A stretch of DNA of 32,465 nt, taken from the NCBI GenBank assembly GCA_025936205.1, contig JAICTU010000025.1:1-32465 (forward strand), in the 5' to 3' direction. Made by a program: the position numbers and the translations under genes. Shown in pieces: positions 1 to 9,000 of the stretch (the first letter of the stretch is position 1; each line of letters opens with the position of its first letter). Source of the DNA: Polyangiaceae bacterium. Lineage in GTDB: Bacteria; Myxococcota; Polyangia; Polyangiales; Polyangiaceae. The notes beneath the pieces are model-generated. The model was not told the DNA's origin, did not search any database, and saw only the letters and a list, made by a program, of their open reading frames with translations.

Positions 1-1052
1 CGGCGGGCTTCGAGGAGCCTCGCCAGCGTCTCGAGATCGACCGGCTTTGTAAGGTGCTCGCGGAACCCAGCCTCACGCGAGCGTTTCAGGTCGGAGTCTT
101 GCCCGTAACCGGTGATCGCGAAGAGGTCGATGCTTGGTTGCTGCCCTTTCATTCGTTGCGCGAGCTCGTAGCCGTCCATGACGGGAAGGCCAATGTCGAG
201 CAGGGCGACATCCGGCTTGATCTCGCCGGCGACGCGCAGCGCCTCCGGCCCGTCGTTAGCGACCGCCGTGCGGTATCCGAGCGCCTCGAGCGCCACGCAC
301 AGCATGTCTGCGGCGTCGGTGTTGTCGTCGACCACCAGCACGCGCTCATGCCGCGACTCGACGCGCCTGTGCGTCGCTGGCGAAGGGGGCCGGGACGCGC
401 GCACCCGCGACATCGGAAGCCGGATCTGGAAGCGGCTGCCCTTCGCGAGACCGGCGCTCTCGGCCGTCACGCTTCCTCCGTGCATCGTGACGAGGCTTCG
501 TACTATCGTGAGACCGAGCCCGAGGCCGCCCTGCGAGCGCGCGAGCGTCTGCCGCGCCTGCACGAACAGATCGAAGACCTTCGGCAGGAGCTCGGCCGAG
601 ATGCCGGCACCGTTGTCCTCGACCGCGATAACGATGTGGCCATCGTCGAAGCCCGCCGCGATGCGAATGCGGCCGCCGGGCGGCGTGTACTTCGCGGCGT
701 TGGTCAGCAAATTGGCGATCACCTGCGCCATCCGCACGCGGTCGACTTCCACGACCATGCCCTCTTTCGGAACGTCCGTGACGAGCGTGTGGCGCGCGCT
801 CTCGATGAGCGGGCTCGCCGTCTCTATCGCGGACGCGACAACTTCTGCGATCTCGACGCTCTCCTTGGCAAGCGTGACCTTGCCGCTCGTGATCCGGGAC
901 ACGTCGAGCAGATCATCGACGAGCCGCACGAGGTGCTGCGCCTGCCGTTCGATGACGTTCACCTCGCGCAGCGTTGCATCACTGCCGCGCAGCCGGAGCA
1001 GCTGCGTCGTAACCGTTGCGCCAAACCCATCTCGACGGGCGCACGGGACTGA
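1..1052 (-). pseudogene. Hybrid sensor histidine kinase remnant, N-terminus lost
   Basis: Read on the minus strand, the frame is open from a stop at 1055-1053 to the window edge. It encodes the second half of a HisKA dimerisation helix (RLVDDLLDVSRITSGK), a full HATPase_c domain (EDNGAGI for the G1 box, GGLGLGLTIV for G2), and a receiver domain (VLVVDDN start, phospho-acceptor Asp in VALLDIGLP, Lys in LTKPVDL). The receiver runs off the window at base 1. The H-box with its phosphorylatable His and everything upstream (PAS/GAF or membrane sensor regions) are absent, and no start codon lies before the kinase core. Homology fades near 1040, about 35 bp from the edge of the IS66-like element. Family members autophosphorylate on the missing His, so this is very probably a non-functional remnant. 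The frame opposite on the plus strand is a shadow. Confidence 0.85.
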
Positions 1053-1083
1053 TCATCGGGAAATCCCGACGAGTAAACCCGGT

Positions 1084-2667
1084 TCAGGCGGCGGCGGGTA
1101 CCGTGATGGGCCCGAGCGGAGCTTCGAGCTCCTTGGGGGCGAGCTTGGCGCGCGTCAGGGTCCAGAGCTTCGGGGCGAGCTCGAGGTAGCGATCCGATGG
1201 CCAGTACGGCAACAGCCGCAGGACTTCGTCGAAGTAGCGCTCGGGATCGACGCGATGCAGGCGGCACGAGGCGATCAGCGTGAACAGCGCCGCTGCGCTC
1301 TCCCCGCGTGCGTGTAGCTGCCGTAGAACATCCATGCCTTGCGACCGACGACGATTTTTCGGAGGCTTCGTTCTGCCCGCGTGTTGTCCAGGGGGCAACC
1401 GTGGATCTTCGAGGACACGACGCAATTCGCGCTCTTGGTTGATTGCGTAGCCCAAGGCTCGAGTGGCTAGATTTCTGCCCTTGACGGTGGCGTTGGCGTC
1501 GTGCACCCAGCGGAAGAAGTCGTCCATCAGCGGGCGCAAGTGTTGCTCGCGCAGCTGTGCGCGCTGGATCGGCGGCAACTTCTGGAACCCGTCGTCGACC
1601 GCGTACATCGCGCGAATGCGGGCCAGGCCCTCTGCGCCGATCGGATACCTGCAGATGGCGGCTTCGAAGAAGTAGCGACGGCAGTGTGCGAAACAGCCAA
1701 CGAGGGAAACGCTGTCGCTCTCGCTCGGTGCGCCGCGCTCGAGGACATCGTAGACGTTGCTGGCGTCGCACTGCAGATAGCCACGAAAGCCCTGGAAGAG
1801 CGCTTTCACGGCGTCCTGCGTGTGGCGCGGGACATACGCGAAGAGCACATGATCGCAGTCCGCAACCGCGGTGAAGAAGTGACCCTTCTTGCACGCCTGG
1901 CGGAGCCCGTCGCTGCCCTTTTCGGGCTGAATCAAGGCCGAGGTGGCATCGGTCGAGATGATGGCGGCGTGCTCGAGCGCATCTTGCCACATCGCGTGCA
2001 CGATGGTTGCGCCCAGCGTGCCTCCCGCTTGCTCGGCGTAGCGGCACATCGTGCTGCGATCGATGCGCACGGTCTCGGCTTGCATGTGCTGCTCGAGGCG
2101 ATGGTGCGGCACCCCGAGCGCGAACTTTTGCACCAACAGGTGGGCGACCGCGGAAGAGTGGAGCAGACCCTTGGGAAACAGCGTCGGCGGCTGCGGCGCC
2201 GCCACGACACTCGGGCCACTCGAACCGGCCACCTCGTACTTGATGGTGCGTTTGACCAGCACCGACCAGCCTCCGCGCTGCCGCAAATACTGGTAGCTGT
2301 CCTCGAAGCCCATGCGCTGGGCAGTCCGCTCCAGATCGGGATCGGGGACCTCGACCACGACGCGCGGTAGCTTGCTCAACTCGAGCTGAGGGCGTCCGCC
2401 GCCATGCGACTTTCGCTTCTCCGAGGGCCTGGCCTTCCGGTCGCACTCTGCCGCCGCTTTCGCGACGGCCTCGTCGAGTTGCTTCTGCAGGGCTTTCTGC
2501 ACATCGAGCAGATCGCCGAGGCTCATTTGCAGCTCGCTCGTGTGCGAGCGCTCGCTCTTGGTGCCGTACAGGCGGCGGCGGAGCAGGTCGTTTTCCTGGC
2601 TGAGATTGCCGATGGTCTCCTGGAGCGCCTGGATTTGCAGCTTCAGGTGCACCAACTCCGACTGCAT
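1084..2667 (-). pseudogene. tnpC: IS66-family transposase TnpC, catalytic Glu segment frameshifted
   Basis: A 527-residue open frame with the IS66 TnpC layout. It has an N-terminal coiled coil (residues 1-70), a basic linker, and a DDE core with ISTDAT and LQCDASNVYD as the first two acidic motifs. The third part should read like LDN-x3-ERSLR...VVGRKAW. That text exists, but in another frame between a five-G run at 1391-1395 and a four-C run at 1302-1305 (plus-strand letters). In the long frame, residues around LPPGQHAGRTKPPKN replace it before the normal ending SAAALFTLIASCRL resumes. Two compensating indels therefore keep the frame open but remove the catalytic Glu. The protein is predicted inactive unless these are sequencing errors. 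The ATG at 2667 is the first Met; no zinc-finger cysteines are seen in the N-terminal third. Confidence 0.8.
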
Positions 2668-2811
2668 CGACGACTGCAGTACATCAGAGTCGGTCGGACG
2701 CCGTGTCTAATCGGCAGAGGCGTTGGGGCTCGACTGCACGCAGCTCGGCTATACACGAGCGCGTGCTGCGATATCAAGCACCCGGAGCGGTGCGATGGGG
2801 GGACGCGAATC

Positions 2812-3072
2812 TCAGTGAATTCTTCGGCGCGGACCCTTGGGCGTGGTGGGCGCTCCCTTGAAGATGACGTCGAAGATCGCGTCGCTCACCACGACGTGCT
2901 GATCGCCGGCGCGCGTGGCACGGGGCAGCGTGAATTTTCCCGCGTCGAGTTTCTTGTGCACGAGCACGGCACCCGTGCCGTCCCACGTCACGACCTTCAT
3001 GGTGTGACCCCGTTTGCCCACGAACACGAACAACGCGCGAGACCGAGGATCCATGGCCATCTTCTCGCGAAC
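2812..3072 (-). pseudogene. tnpB: IS66 Orf2-like accessory protein TnpB, 5' truncated
   Basis: The open frame encodes about 86 residues. It matches the central and C-terminal part of IS66 Orf2 proteins: VREKMAMDPRSRALFVFVGK, then MKVVTWDGTGAVLVHKKLDAGKF. Full-length members have roughly 25-30 further residues with a conserved DMR(K/R)SFDGL segment, missing here because a TAG stop lies directly before VREK. The ATG at 3060 is only an internal Met. TnpB is required for transposition in studied IS66 elements, so its loss is further evidence that the element is dead. The C-terminal extension after DAGKF is of unknown significance. Confidence 0.7.
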
Positions 3073-3236
3073 CTACGGGCCCATGGGACGGGCCCCATGC
3101 GGCGGTGATAATTATGGTTTAATGCATTTATAACTATCGATAATGTGCACGTCTCACATCCGAGGCGGCAGTAGGGAAGAAGGGCAGCGGCGAGTGCGAC
3201 TTCGCCTGACGTGCACAAGGCTCGGCGACAGGGCCA
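3073..3236. other. Intergenic gap with a short AT-rich patch
   Basis: No supported gene lies between the tnpB remnant and the end of the AbiEii gene. Bases 3106-3145 are markedly AT-rich against the GC-rich surroundings and contain ATGCAT (3122-3127) and the palindrome TATCGATA (3135-3142). The patch may mark the break point of the truncated insertion element or foreign DNA. Confidence 0.4.
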
Positions 3237-4148
3237 CTAGAGTGGCCCCCACGGACCGCGTGGCGGCCACCGCAGCTCGAAGCTCTCGCCCTTCGCGCGG
3301 GTGCGAGCAACAGGCATCAGGAAGTCAGAGAGCAGCGACACGACCTCAGAAAGTTTCTCTGGACATTGCGCGTTCGGGAGCTTGTTGCGGAACGCGGTCC
3401 ACTGCGTGCGCGTAGACGCCTGTTCGGTGAAGTCGGGGGTGAAAGCGATGGGCGCCACGTCGATGCCAGTCGACCGATTCGCGAACGTGGCGGCAATGGC
3501 CTTCCCGAGCAGGGCGCCGTCGAAGGCGTACTGCATCGCGAGGAGCCACACGTCGTAGAAGTCCTTCATGCGACTGTTCAGCGTGCGTAGGTAGACCATC
3601 GCCTGGAACTTCTCGGCGACCACGGTCTCTCGTGGGTAGCCCGAGAGTTCGGGGGCAGGGAAGTCGAGCAGCGCCGGGTACATGATGGTCTCTGGATCCG
3701 GTGTGACGACGTCGCCGAACCCTACGTCGATCTGCATCTTGACACGCGCCTTTCCGAGCAGGCCGACCAAGAGAAGCCGCACGCCCTCGTAGTCCGCGTC
3801 CTCCTTGATGCGCTCCGCCTTCACGGTGGCGGGGTCGAACACCATACCGTCCACTTCGACGTTGGCCGCGCACACCTCACGGAACACCCGCTCCAGATTC
3901 TCGAGCGAGTTGTCGAGGCGGCCGAGGAGGTCGATGTCCTTCGTTGCGCGCGCGAGCGGCGCGTCCCACACGTGCAGCATCAGCGCTCCCTTGAGGACAA
4001 GACGCGACCGGTGCGGCGTCGTGGACAGCCGATAGAGGAGCCGCTCCATGGCATAGTACTGCAGCAGCTCTTGGAAGGGCCGCTTCGTCGCGCGCGCGTG
4101 GTTCTGAAGACGCGCATGCACGGAGGCTGCGAGATTCTGGACGGTCAC
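3237..4148 (-). CDS. abiEii: AbiEii-type nucleotidyltransferase toxin
   Basis: A 303-residue protein of the AbiEii/DUF1814 family, the toxin of type IV AbiE toxin-antitoxin systems. Visible motifs are KGALML (residues 53-58), the D-x-D pair of the nucleotidyltransferase fold in TKDIDLLGR (Asp71, Asp73), the third acidic strand KMQIDVGFGD (Asp141), and the family motif VVAEKFQAMV...SRMKDFYDVWLL (Lys180, Asp196). All expected catalytic positions seem present, so unlike its neighbours this gene looks intact. Its ATG at 4148 overlaps the stop of the antitoxin gene (4145) by 4 bp, the usual antitoxin-first operon with translational coupling. In known AbiE systems the toxin is a bacteriostatic NTP transferase giving phage abortive infection and plasmid stabilisation; that role here is inference. 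Confidence 0.88.
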   Translation of the reverse strand: MTVQNLAASVHARLQNHARATKRPFQELLQYYAMERLLYRLSTTPHRSRLVLKGALMLHVWDAPLARATKDIDLLGRLDNSLENLERVFREVCAANVEVDGMVFDPATVKAERIKEDADYEGVRLLLVGLLGKARVKMQIDVGFGDVVTPDPETIMYPALLDFPAPELSGYPRETVVAEKFQAMVYLRTLNSRMKDFYDVWLLAMQYAFDGALLGKAIAATFANRSTGIDVAPIAFTPDFTEQASTRTQWTAFRNKLPNAQCPEKLSEVVSLLSDFLMPVARTRAKGESFELRWPPRGPWGPL

Positions 4149-4750
4149 GGCATCGACTCCAGGTACGGCCGCATTGCGCGCTCGACGTGACGCATCTGGG
4201 CGTACTTGAGTAGGACGTCCAGCTTCTTGCGGCGGCGTTCGCGCCAGAGTCGCAGCGCCTCCAGCGCGACATCCATCCCGAGCTGATTGCGGTAGCGGAA
4301 GCAGTCGGCCAGCGTCTTCTCCGGGTCGTAGATGCGGACGGGCACGCCATCGAGCTTGTGCGTCTCAGTGCCCTCGCGGAATGCGGGGCCCGAGAACCAG
4401 AAGAACCGGGTCGGTGGGTAGTCGAGGCGCGGCTTCCGCGTTCCCCGTTCGAGCGCGACGTCGATGACATGCGGCACCTGCGTCGTCAGCTCGTGGAACG
4501 CGAGTGCCGAGATCAGGCAGAGGACGCCGTGGGGGACACGCGTTGCGACGGTGACGAGGTCGGGGTGCGCGAGCGGATCGAAGGATGCCAGCCGGTACAG
4601 CCCACGGGTGACGAGCTCGAGGACGCCTTCGTCTCGCATGGCGTAGAGCGTCTTCCGATTGACGCCGAGGCGTAGCGCATCGGACATGCGGAGACCGCCG
4701 CCGTGCTGGCGGAACAGCTCGACCTCACGCGCGAAGGCTTTCGAGCCCAC
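4145..4750 (-). CDS. abiEi: AbiEi-type antitoxin / transcriptional regulator
   Basis: A 201-residue protein with an N-terminal winged helix (SDALRLGVNRKTLYAMRDEG, then LVTRGLYRLA) and the AbiEi C-terminal domain (VPHGVLCLISALAFHEL, VRIYDPEKTLADCFRYR). This is the AbiEi_4 plus AbiEi_1 layout of type IV antitoxins. It starts with GTG at 4750; a later ATG (residue 22) would cut into the helix-turn-helix. AbiEi proteins repress their own promoter by binding inverted repeats, and the upstream region contains a short imperfect one (4770-4782). It lies directly upstream of and overlaps the toxin gene, and is divergent from the broken HNH gene. Confidence 0.88.
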   Translation of the reverse strand: MGSKAFAREVELFRQHGGGLRMSDALRLGVNRKTLYAMRDEGVLELVTRGLYRLASFDPLAHPDLVTVATRVPHGVLCLISALAFHELTTQVPHVIDVALERGTRKPRLDYPPTRFFWFSGPAFREGTETHKLDGVPVRIYDPEKTLADCFRYRNQLGMDVALEALRLWRERRRKKLDVLLKYAQMRHVERAMRPYLESMP

Positions 4751-4855
4751 GGGGACATATTGCCTTCAAACTTAGTAAAAGTGTAGGCGTTTTGGTCCGA
4801 TTCTAACGAAAGAACGCAGCCTGAACTTTCTCTCCGACGGCCGCTCGGTCGCCCC
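4751..4855. promoter_or_regulatory. Divergent promoter region, AbiE / HNH gene
   Basis: A 105-bp gap between the GTG of abiEi (minus) and the ATG of the HNH pseudogene (plus). It is noticeably AT-richer than its surroundings from 4758 to 4815. It holds the imperfect palindrome ACTTagtaaAAGT at 4770-4782, some 20 bp before the abiEi start, where an autoregulatory operator would be expected. No clear -35/-10 pair can be assigned with confidence. Confidence 0.4.
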
Positions 4856-6003
4856 ATGCACACCTGGGCTTCCTTTTCCTACGCCGCGGCAGCCGCGGCC
4901 GGTGGCAGCACACTGGCCGGCGCCACGGCATCGGAGCTCGACCTGCAGGTGCGCGGCCTATCGCGGCGGATGGCGCGGCAAGAGCTCGATCTCGCTCGTG
5001 CGCTCCTGTCGTTCCATCGTGCCGACGGCTGGCGCCGGCTCGGCTACGCCACGGAGTCGCAATACCTGCGCGAGCGGCTCGGGCTGTCGCGCTCTTCAGT
5101 GCTGGCGCGCCGCGCGCTCGCCCTGCGGCTGGAGTCGCTGCCCAACGTTACAGCGGCGCTCGGCTCGGCGCAGATCGGAGTCGAAGCGGCGCTGCAGATG
5201 GTGCGCATCGCCACGCCTCATACCGAGCGGGCCTGGCTCGACCGTGCCCAGCGCCGCACGATCAAGCACCTGCGAGAGGAAGTGAACGCGGCGCTCACGG
5301 CCTTGCGCCTGTCCGGCGAACGCCACTGCCCACCGCCCGACGACGCGGAGCTCGAGGCGTACGCCGAGCTCGAGCGCGCGGTGGTGAGCGGCCGCGCCTG
5401 TGAGGGCCGCGCGGAGCCGGTCGCGGAGTCTGCCGCACGGCTGTCCTTCCTGGAGTCGAGCGCATCCGTGGAGCGCCGAGCCTGGCACAGCATGCTGGCG
5501 AGCCTTCACGCCTGGCTGGAAGCGGGCGCCGTGGGCACGCTCCAGATGTCCGCGGTGGGTCGCTAGCACAAGAGCGCCGGGCGGGTCGAGCTGCGGCTGC
5601 GAGTGACGCGCCATGTGTTTCACTGGTGGCGCGGGTTGCAGGCGCAGGCGCGGCGCTGGCTGCCGCGGGGCATGAGCTGGCTGAAGTTCCTCTGCCTTTC
5701 GGTCTGGCGTGCGTGGCGTCACGTGCTGGGCGTGGAGGTGGCGTACGGCGCCATCTATGAGCGCGACGCTTGCCGCTGCAGAAGCCCGGTCTGCACGCGC
5801 CGGGACCTGACGCCGCACCACCTGCGGTTTCGATCGCGGGGTGGTGGCGAGGAGCCCGAGAATCTGGCGTCGGTCTGCACCTCGTGTCATCTGTTTGGTA
5901 TCCATGGCGGGCGGATCCGCGCGCGCGGGACGGCCGAGAATATTCGCTCGGAGCTGGGTCCGATGGGGCAGCCCTGCGTGGTGGTGCAGGGCGGGAGCGT
6001 CAG
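4856..6003 (+). pseudogene. DUF222-like HNH endonuclease, interrupted by an in-frame TAG
   Basis: One reading frame carries both halves of an HNH protein. Bases 4856-5563 encode a 236-residue N-terminal part: Ala-rich start, then a helical region resembling DUF222/13E12-type proteins (ARALLSFHRADGWRRLGYAT, YLRERLGLSRSSV). A TAG at 5564-5566 stops it. The same frame continues with ELRLRVTRHVFHWWR and the HNH domain (CRCRSPVCTRRDLTPHHLRF, ENLASVCTSCH, then GIHGGRIRARGTAE), ending by homology near 6000. No stop comes at the natural end; the frame runs on to 6331, antisense to the next gene. A downstream GTG at 5603 could start a stand-alone HNH fragment. The HNH His and Asn residues are intact, so decay may be recent. 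Proteins of this type are frequent, poorly characterised predicted nucleases. Confidence 0.75.
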
Positions 6004-6004
6004 G

Positions 6005-9000
6005 CTAGCCCCGCAGCACCCGTCGGATGACGCCGTCCGGCAGCTCGAAGGCTTCGGGCTCGGTGGGGTCGCCGTGGGCCTGCAGCAGGCCGGAATCGCC
6101 GAGCGTGCGCAGCACGACCGCGGCCGCCTCTTCGGCACGGCGCTGCGCCTCACCGGGGGTCAGCTCGAGCGTGAGTCCGGTCAGCTCGAACTGGCGCCGG
6201 AACGCGCCCGCGGCGAGCGCACGCAGCTCGTGCGCGGCGCCGTGCTCGCACTGGGCGAGGGAGCGCAGGATCGCGCCGCCCGGGCTGTCGGGGTGGGCGA
6301 TTTCGGACTCGATCCAGACGCTCAGGGGTGAGCCGCGGCTCACTTCGCGCTCGATGGCGGCGCGCGCGCCTTCGATGCCGATCTCCACGGCGCCCAGGCC
6401 TCCGTGGCGGGCGCGCTCGGGATCGTAGAGCTCGAGCACGGCGCTGCCCAGGCGCCTCAACAAGAGCGGTACGCTCTGGCTCTCGCGCAGCAAGAGCGCG
6501 AGCGCCGCGTCGGTGAAGCGCACGCCTTGCCGCGAGCCGAGGCCGCGCATCATGGCCGCAGCGGCTTCTTCCGGCAGGCAAGGGACCGCGACCAGCTCGA
6601 ACGAGCCGGCCAGCGACTGGTGGGCGAGCGTGCCCAGCGGCGACCACAGGAGCGGATGGAGCGCGCTGCAGAACAGCACGCCGATGCGCTGCCCGCGCGC
6701 CGCGCCCAGCCCCGGCAGCGTGTTGCGCAGGCGACCTACCACGATAGCGAACACCTCGAGCGCGTGGTTGAGCTCGCGCGCGGCGCCGATCGCGTGCTCC
6801 AGCTCGTCGAGGATCAGCAGCGCCGGCGGCGCCTGGCCGTTGTTTTGCTGCGTATTTTTCTGCGGGGAGAGGGCCTGGCCGAAGTCTCGGAACCAGGCGG
6901 CGAGTGCCGTCGCATCCAGCTTGCCGCTCGGCACGGCGAGCTCCAGGGGGCGGCCGGGTTGGCGCGCTCGCGCCGACTCCAGCAGCTCCATGCACAGGAA
7001 GCGCAGGATCGCGTCGGCGGCCTCGGCGGGATCGTGCGAGTGGATCTCGTGGTGGAAGCCGGTCAAGTCCACGTACGCAGAGGGACCCGGCAGGCGCCGC
7101 GCCACCTCCAGCGCCAGCGATGATTTGCCGAAGCGGCGCAGGCTGGTGACGACCGTGAAGCGGCCCGCCTGGGCGCTCGCCAGCAAGCCCGAGACGAGCC
7201 GCTCGCGGTTGAAGAACTGCGTCGAAGAGGTGATGCGTCCGCGCACCTCGAACGGATTGCCGCGCAGCGAGGACTCTTCCGCGAGCTCCAGCAGGTCGTT
7301 CGCGTCGCGCGACCACTTCAGCCGGCTCAGGCTCAGCGGCAAGATGTTCACGGCCTTGCCCGCGCCGCGCGCGGCCCACTCCAGGATCGAGCGCACCGCA
7401 CCCAGATCGGGCGAGGCGCCCTCGTCGTGGAGCAAGAGCGCGGTCTCGGCGCCGTAGCTGCGCGCCACGCTGCCGGCGCGATGCACGTCGCGGTCCTGGA
7501 AGCCGCCGTTTTCGCAGCGCACGAGCGCTGCGCGCCGCCCGAAGCGCTCCCAGCCCGGCGTGTGGGGCAGCTCCAGCTGGATCTGGCCCAGGCGCGCCGG
7601 GAACAGGTAGCGCAGGCGGTCGGGATGCGGTTCGAGGCCCACGCTGTGCAGGGAGGCCAGCGTCTGCTCGCGCCAGGGCCCCTGCGCGATCAGCGCGCGC
7701 CGCAGCTGAAGCGCCCAGCGCAGCGCAGCGCCCAGCACCAGCAGCAGTAGCCCACTGAGCACCAGCGCGCGCGTCTTGACCGCCCAGGCGTCTCTCAGCT
7801 GTTGCAGCAACCCGCAGTCGTAGTGCGAGCCGTCCGGCAGATCGCGGCAGGCCGCGCAGCGCTCGCTGCGCAGCTCGAGCAGCGTGCAGGCCTCGCGCGA
7901 GGCGCTGACGCCGAGGCTGCGCAGCCAGGGCCCGAGGCCCGTGCCGCGCCGGCTGCGCTGCAGCTCGACGGGCTCGAGCTCGGCGGTGAGGTTCCAGGGG
8001 GGCTGAGCCGTGCTCTCGCCCAGCGCGCGCGCGAGCTGGCCCAGGTCGCGCACGGAACGCTCGAAATCGGCGCCGCTGCCGGCGCGCGCGGCGCACAGGC
8101 CGCGCAGGCGTGCCACGTTCGTGGGTGGTGCGTCGGCGAGCAAGCGCACGGTGTCGTCCACGGTCGGCGGCGCCGAGTAGGCGTCCGCCAGGCTGGCGCT
8201 CTCGCCGCCCCACAGGGCCAGGCCGAGCCGATCGCAGAGCTCGAAGCCGAAGCTGCCGTGCGCCTCCGCCCGATGCTGACTCCACTGTTGAACCGACTCC
8301 AGCAATTCGGCAGGGGCCGCGCACTCGTTGGGCGCGGCGGTCGTCTGCAGGGCGCGCACCGCGTGGGCGCAGGCGTCCACCGGCGAGCCCGCTTGCCACC
8401 AGCCCTCGAGCTCCAGCACGCGCGAGAAGGTGCGCCCGGTGAGCGCCTTGGGCGAGGGCAGCTTCGTGCTGAGCCAGCCGGGAAACGACTCCGGCGCGGC
8501 GGCGTCTCTCAGGAAGCAGGTGAAGAGCTTGGAGCGGACCGCCTGCGTGACCGTCTCGACCCGGGCCTCGGACGAGCGCGCGGGCGGCAGATCCTGCAGC
8601 CACTTCTCGACCACATCTTCGCTGAGCGCCGAGCACTCGCTGGCCCACACGTCCTGCACGCGGCGCCGGGCGATCAAGGGCCCGCTCGACTCGAGCAGCT
8701 GCAGCAGCTGGTTGGCGCGGCGGCAATCGCGCGCGGGTCGGGCTCCATTGCAGCTCGCGAGCAGCTCGTAGCTCTGGATCAGGCTGGTGGCGGTCGCCAG
8801 CGCGGGCACCTGGGTGTCGACGGGCTTGCCCGCCGTGGCGCGCAACATTTCCGCCGCGATCGCCGGATCGAGCGGCTCGTCGCTGGCGAACCAGTGCTCG
8901 ACGCCGCCCGGCTGCGCCTCGAGCTCGCGCAAGGCGGCGGGCACCGTCAGCTTCAGCGCCTCGATCAGCAGACGGCGATAGATCAGCGGCGAGCCGTTGC

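Larger units (their letters stand above)
1073..3072 (-). mobile_element. Degraded IS66-family insertion sequence remnant
   Basis: Two IS66-type genes lie in the usual tnpB-tnpC order on the minus strand. Just past the tnpC stop, at 1073, the sequence reads GTAAACCCGG; IS66-family ends typically begin GTAA, so this is the candidate end on that side. The opposite end is gone: tnpB is cut at its 5' side near 3072, no tnpA is present, and I found no matching inverted terminus. Target duplication therefore cannot be tested. The element sits against the decapitated kinase on one side and AbiE genes on the other. The 145 bp between the tnpC start and the tnpB stop hold nothing recognisable. Confidence 0.75.

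Noticed and set aside
54..1317. Long plus-strand frames of 332 and 379 codons
   Set aside because: They are antisense to clear kinase and receiver motifs and have no recognisable domains.
5564..5566. TAG read as pyrrolysine or readthrough
   Set aside because: No sign of a pyrrolysine system; the gene also lacks its natural 3' end, which fits decay.
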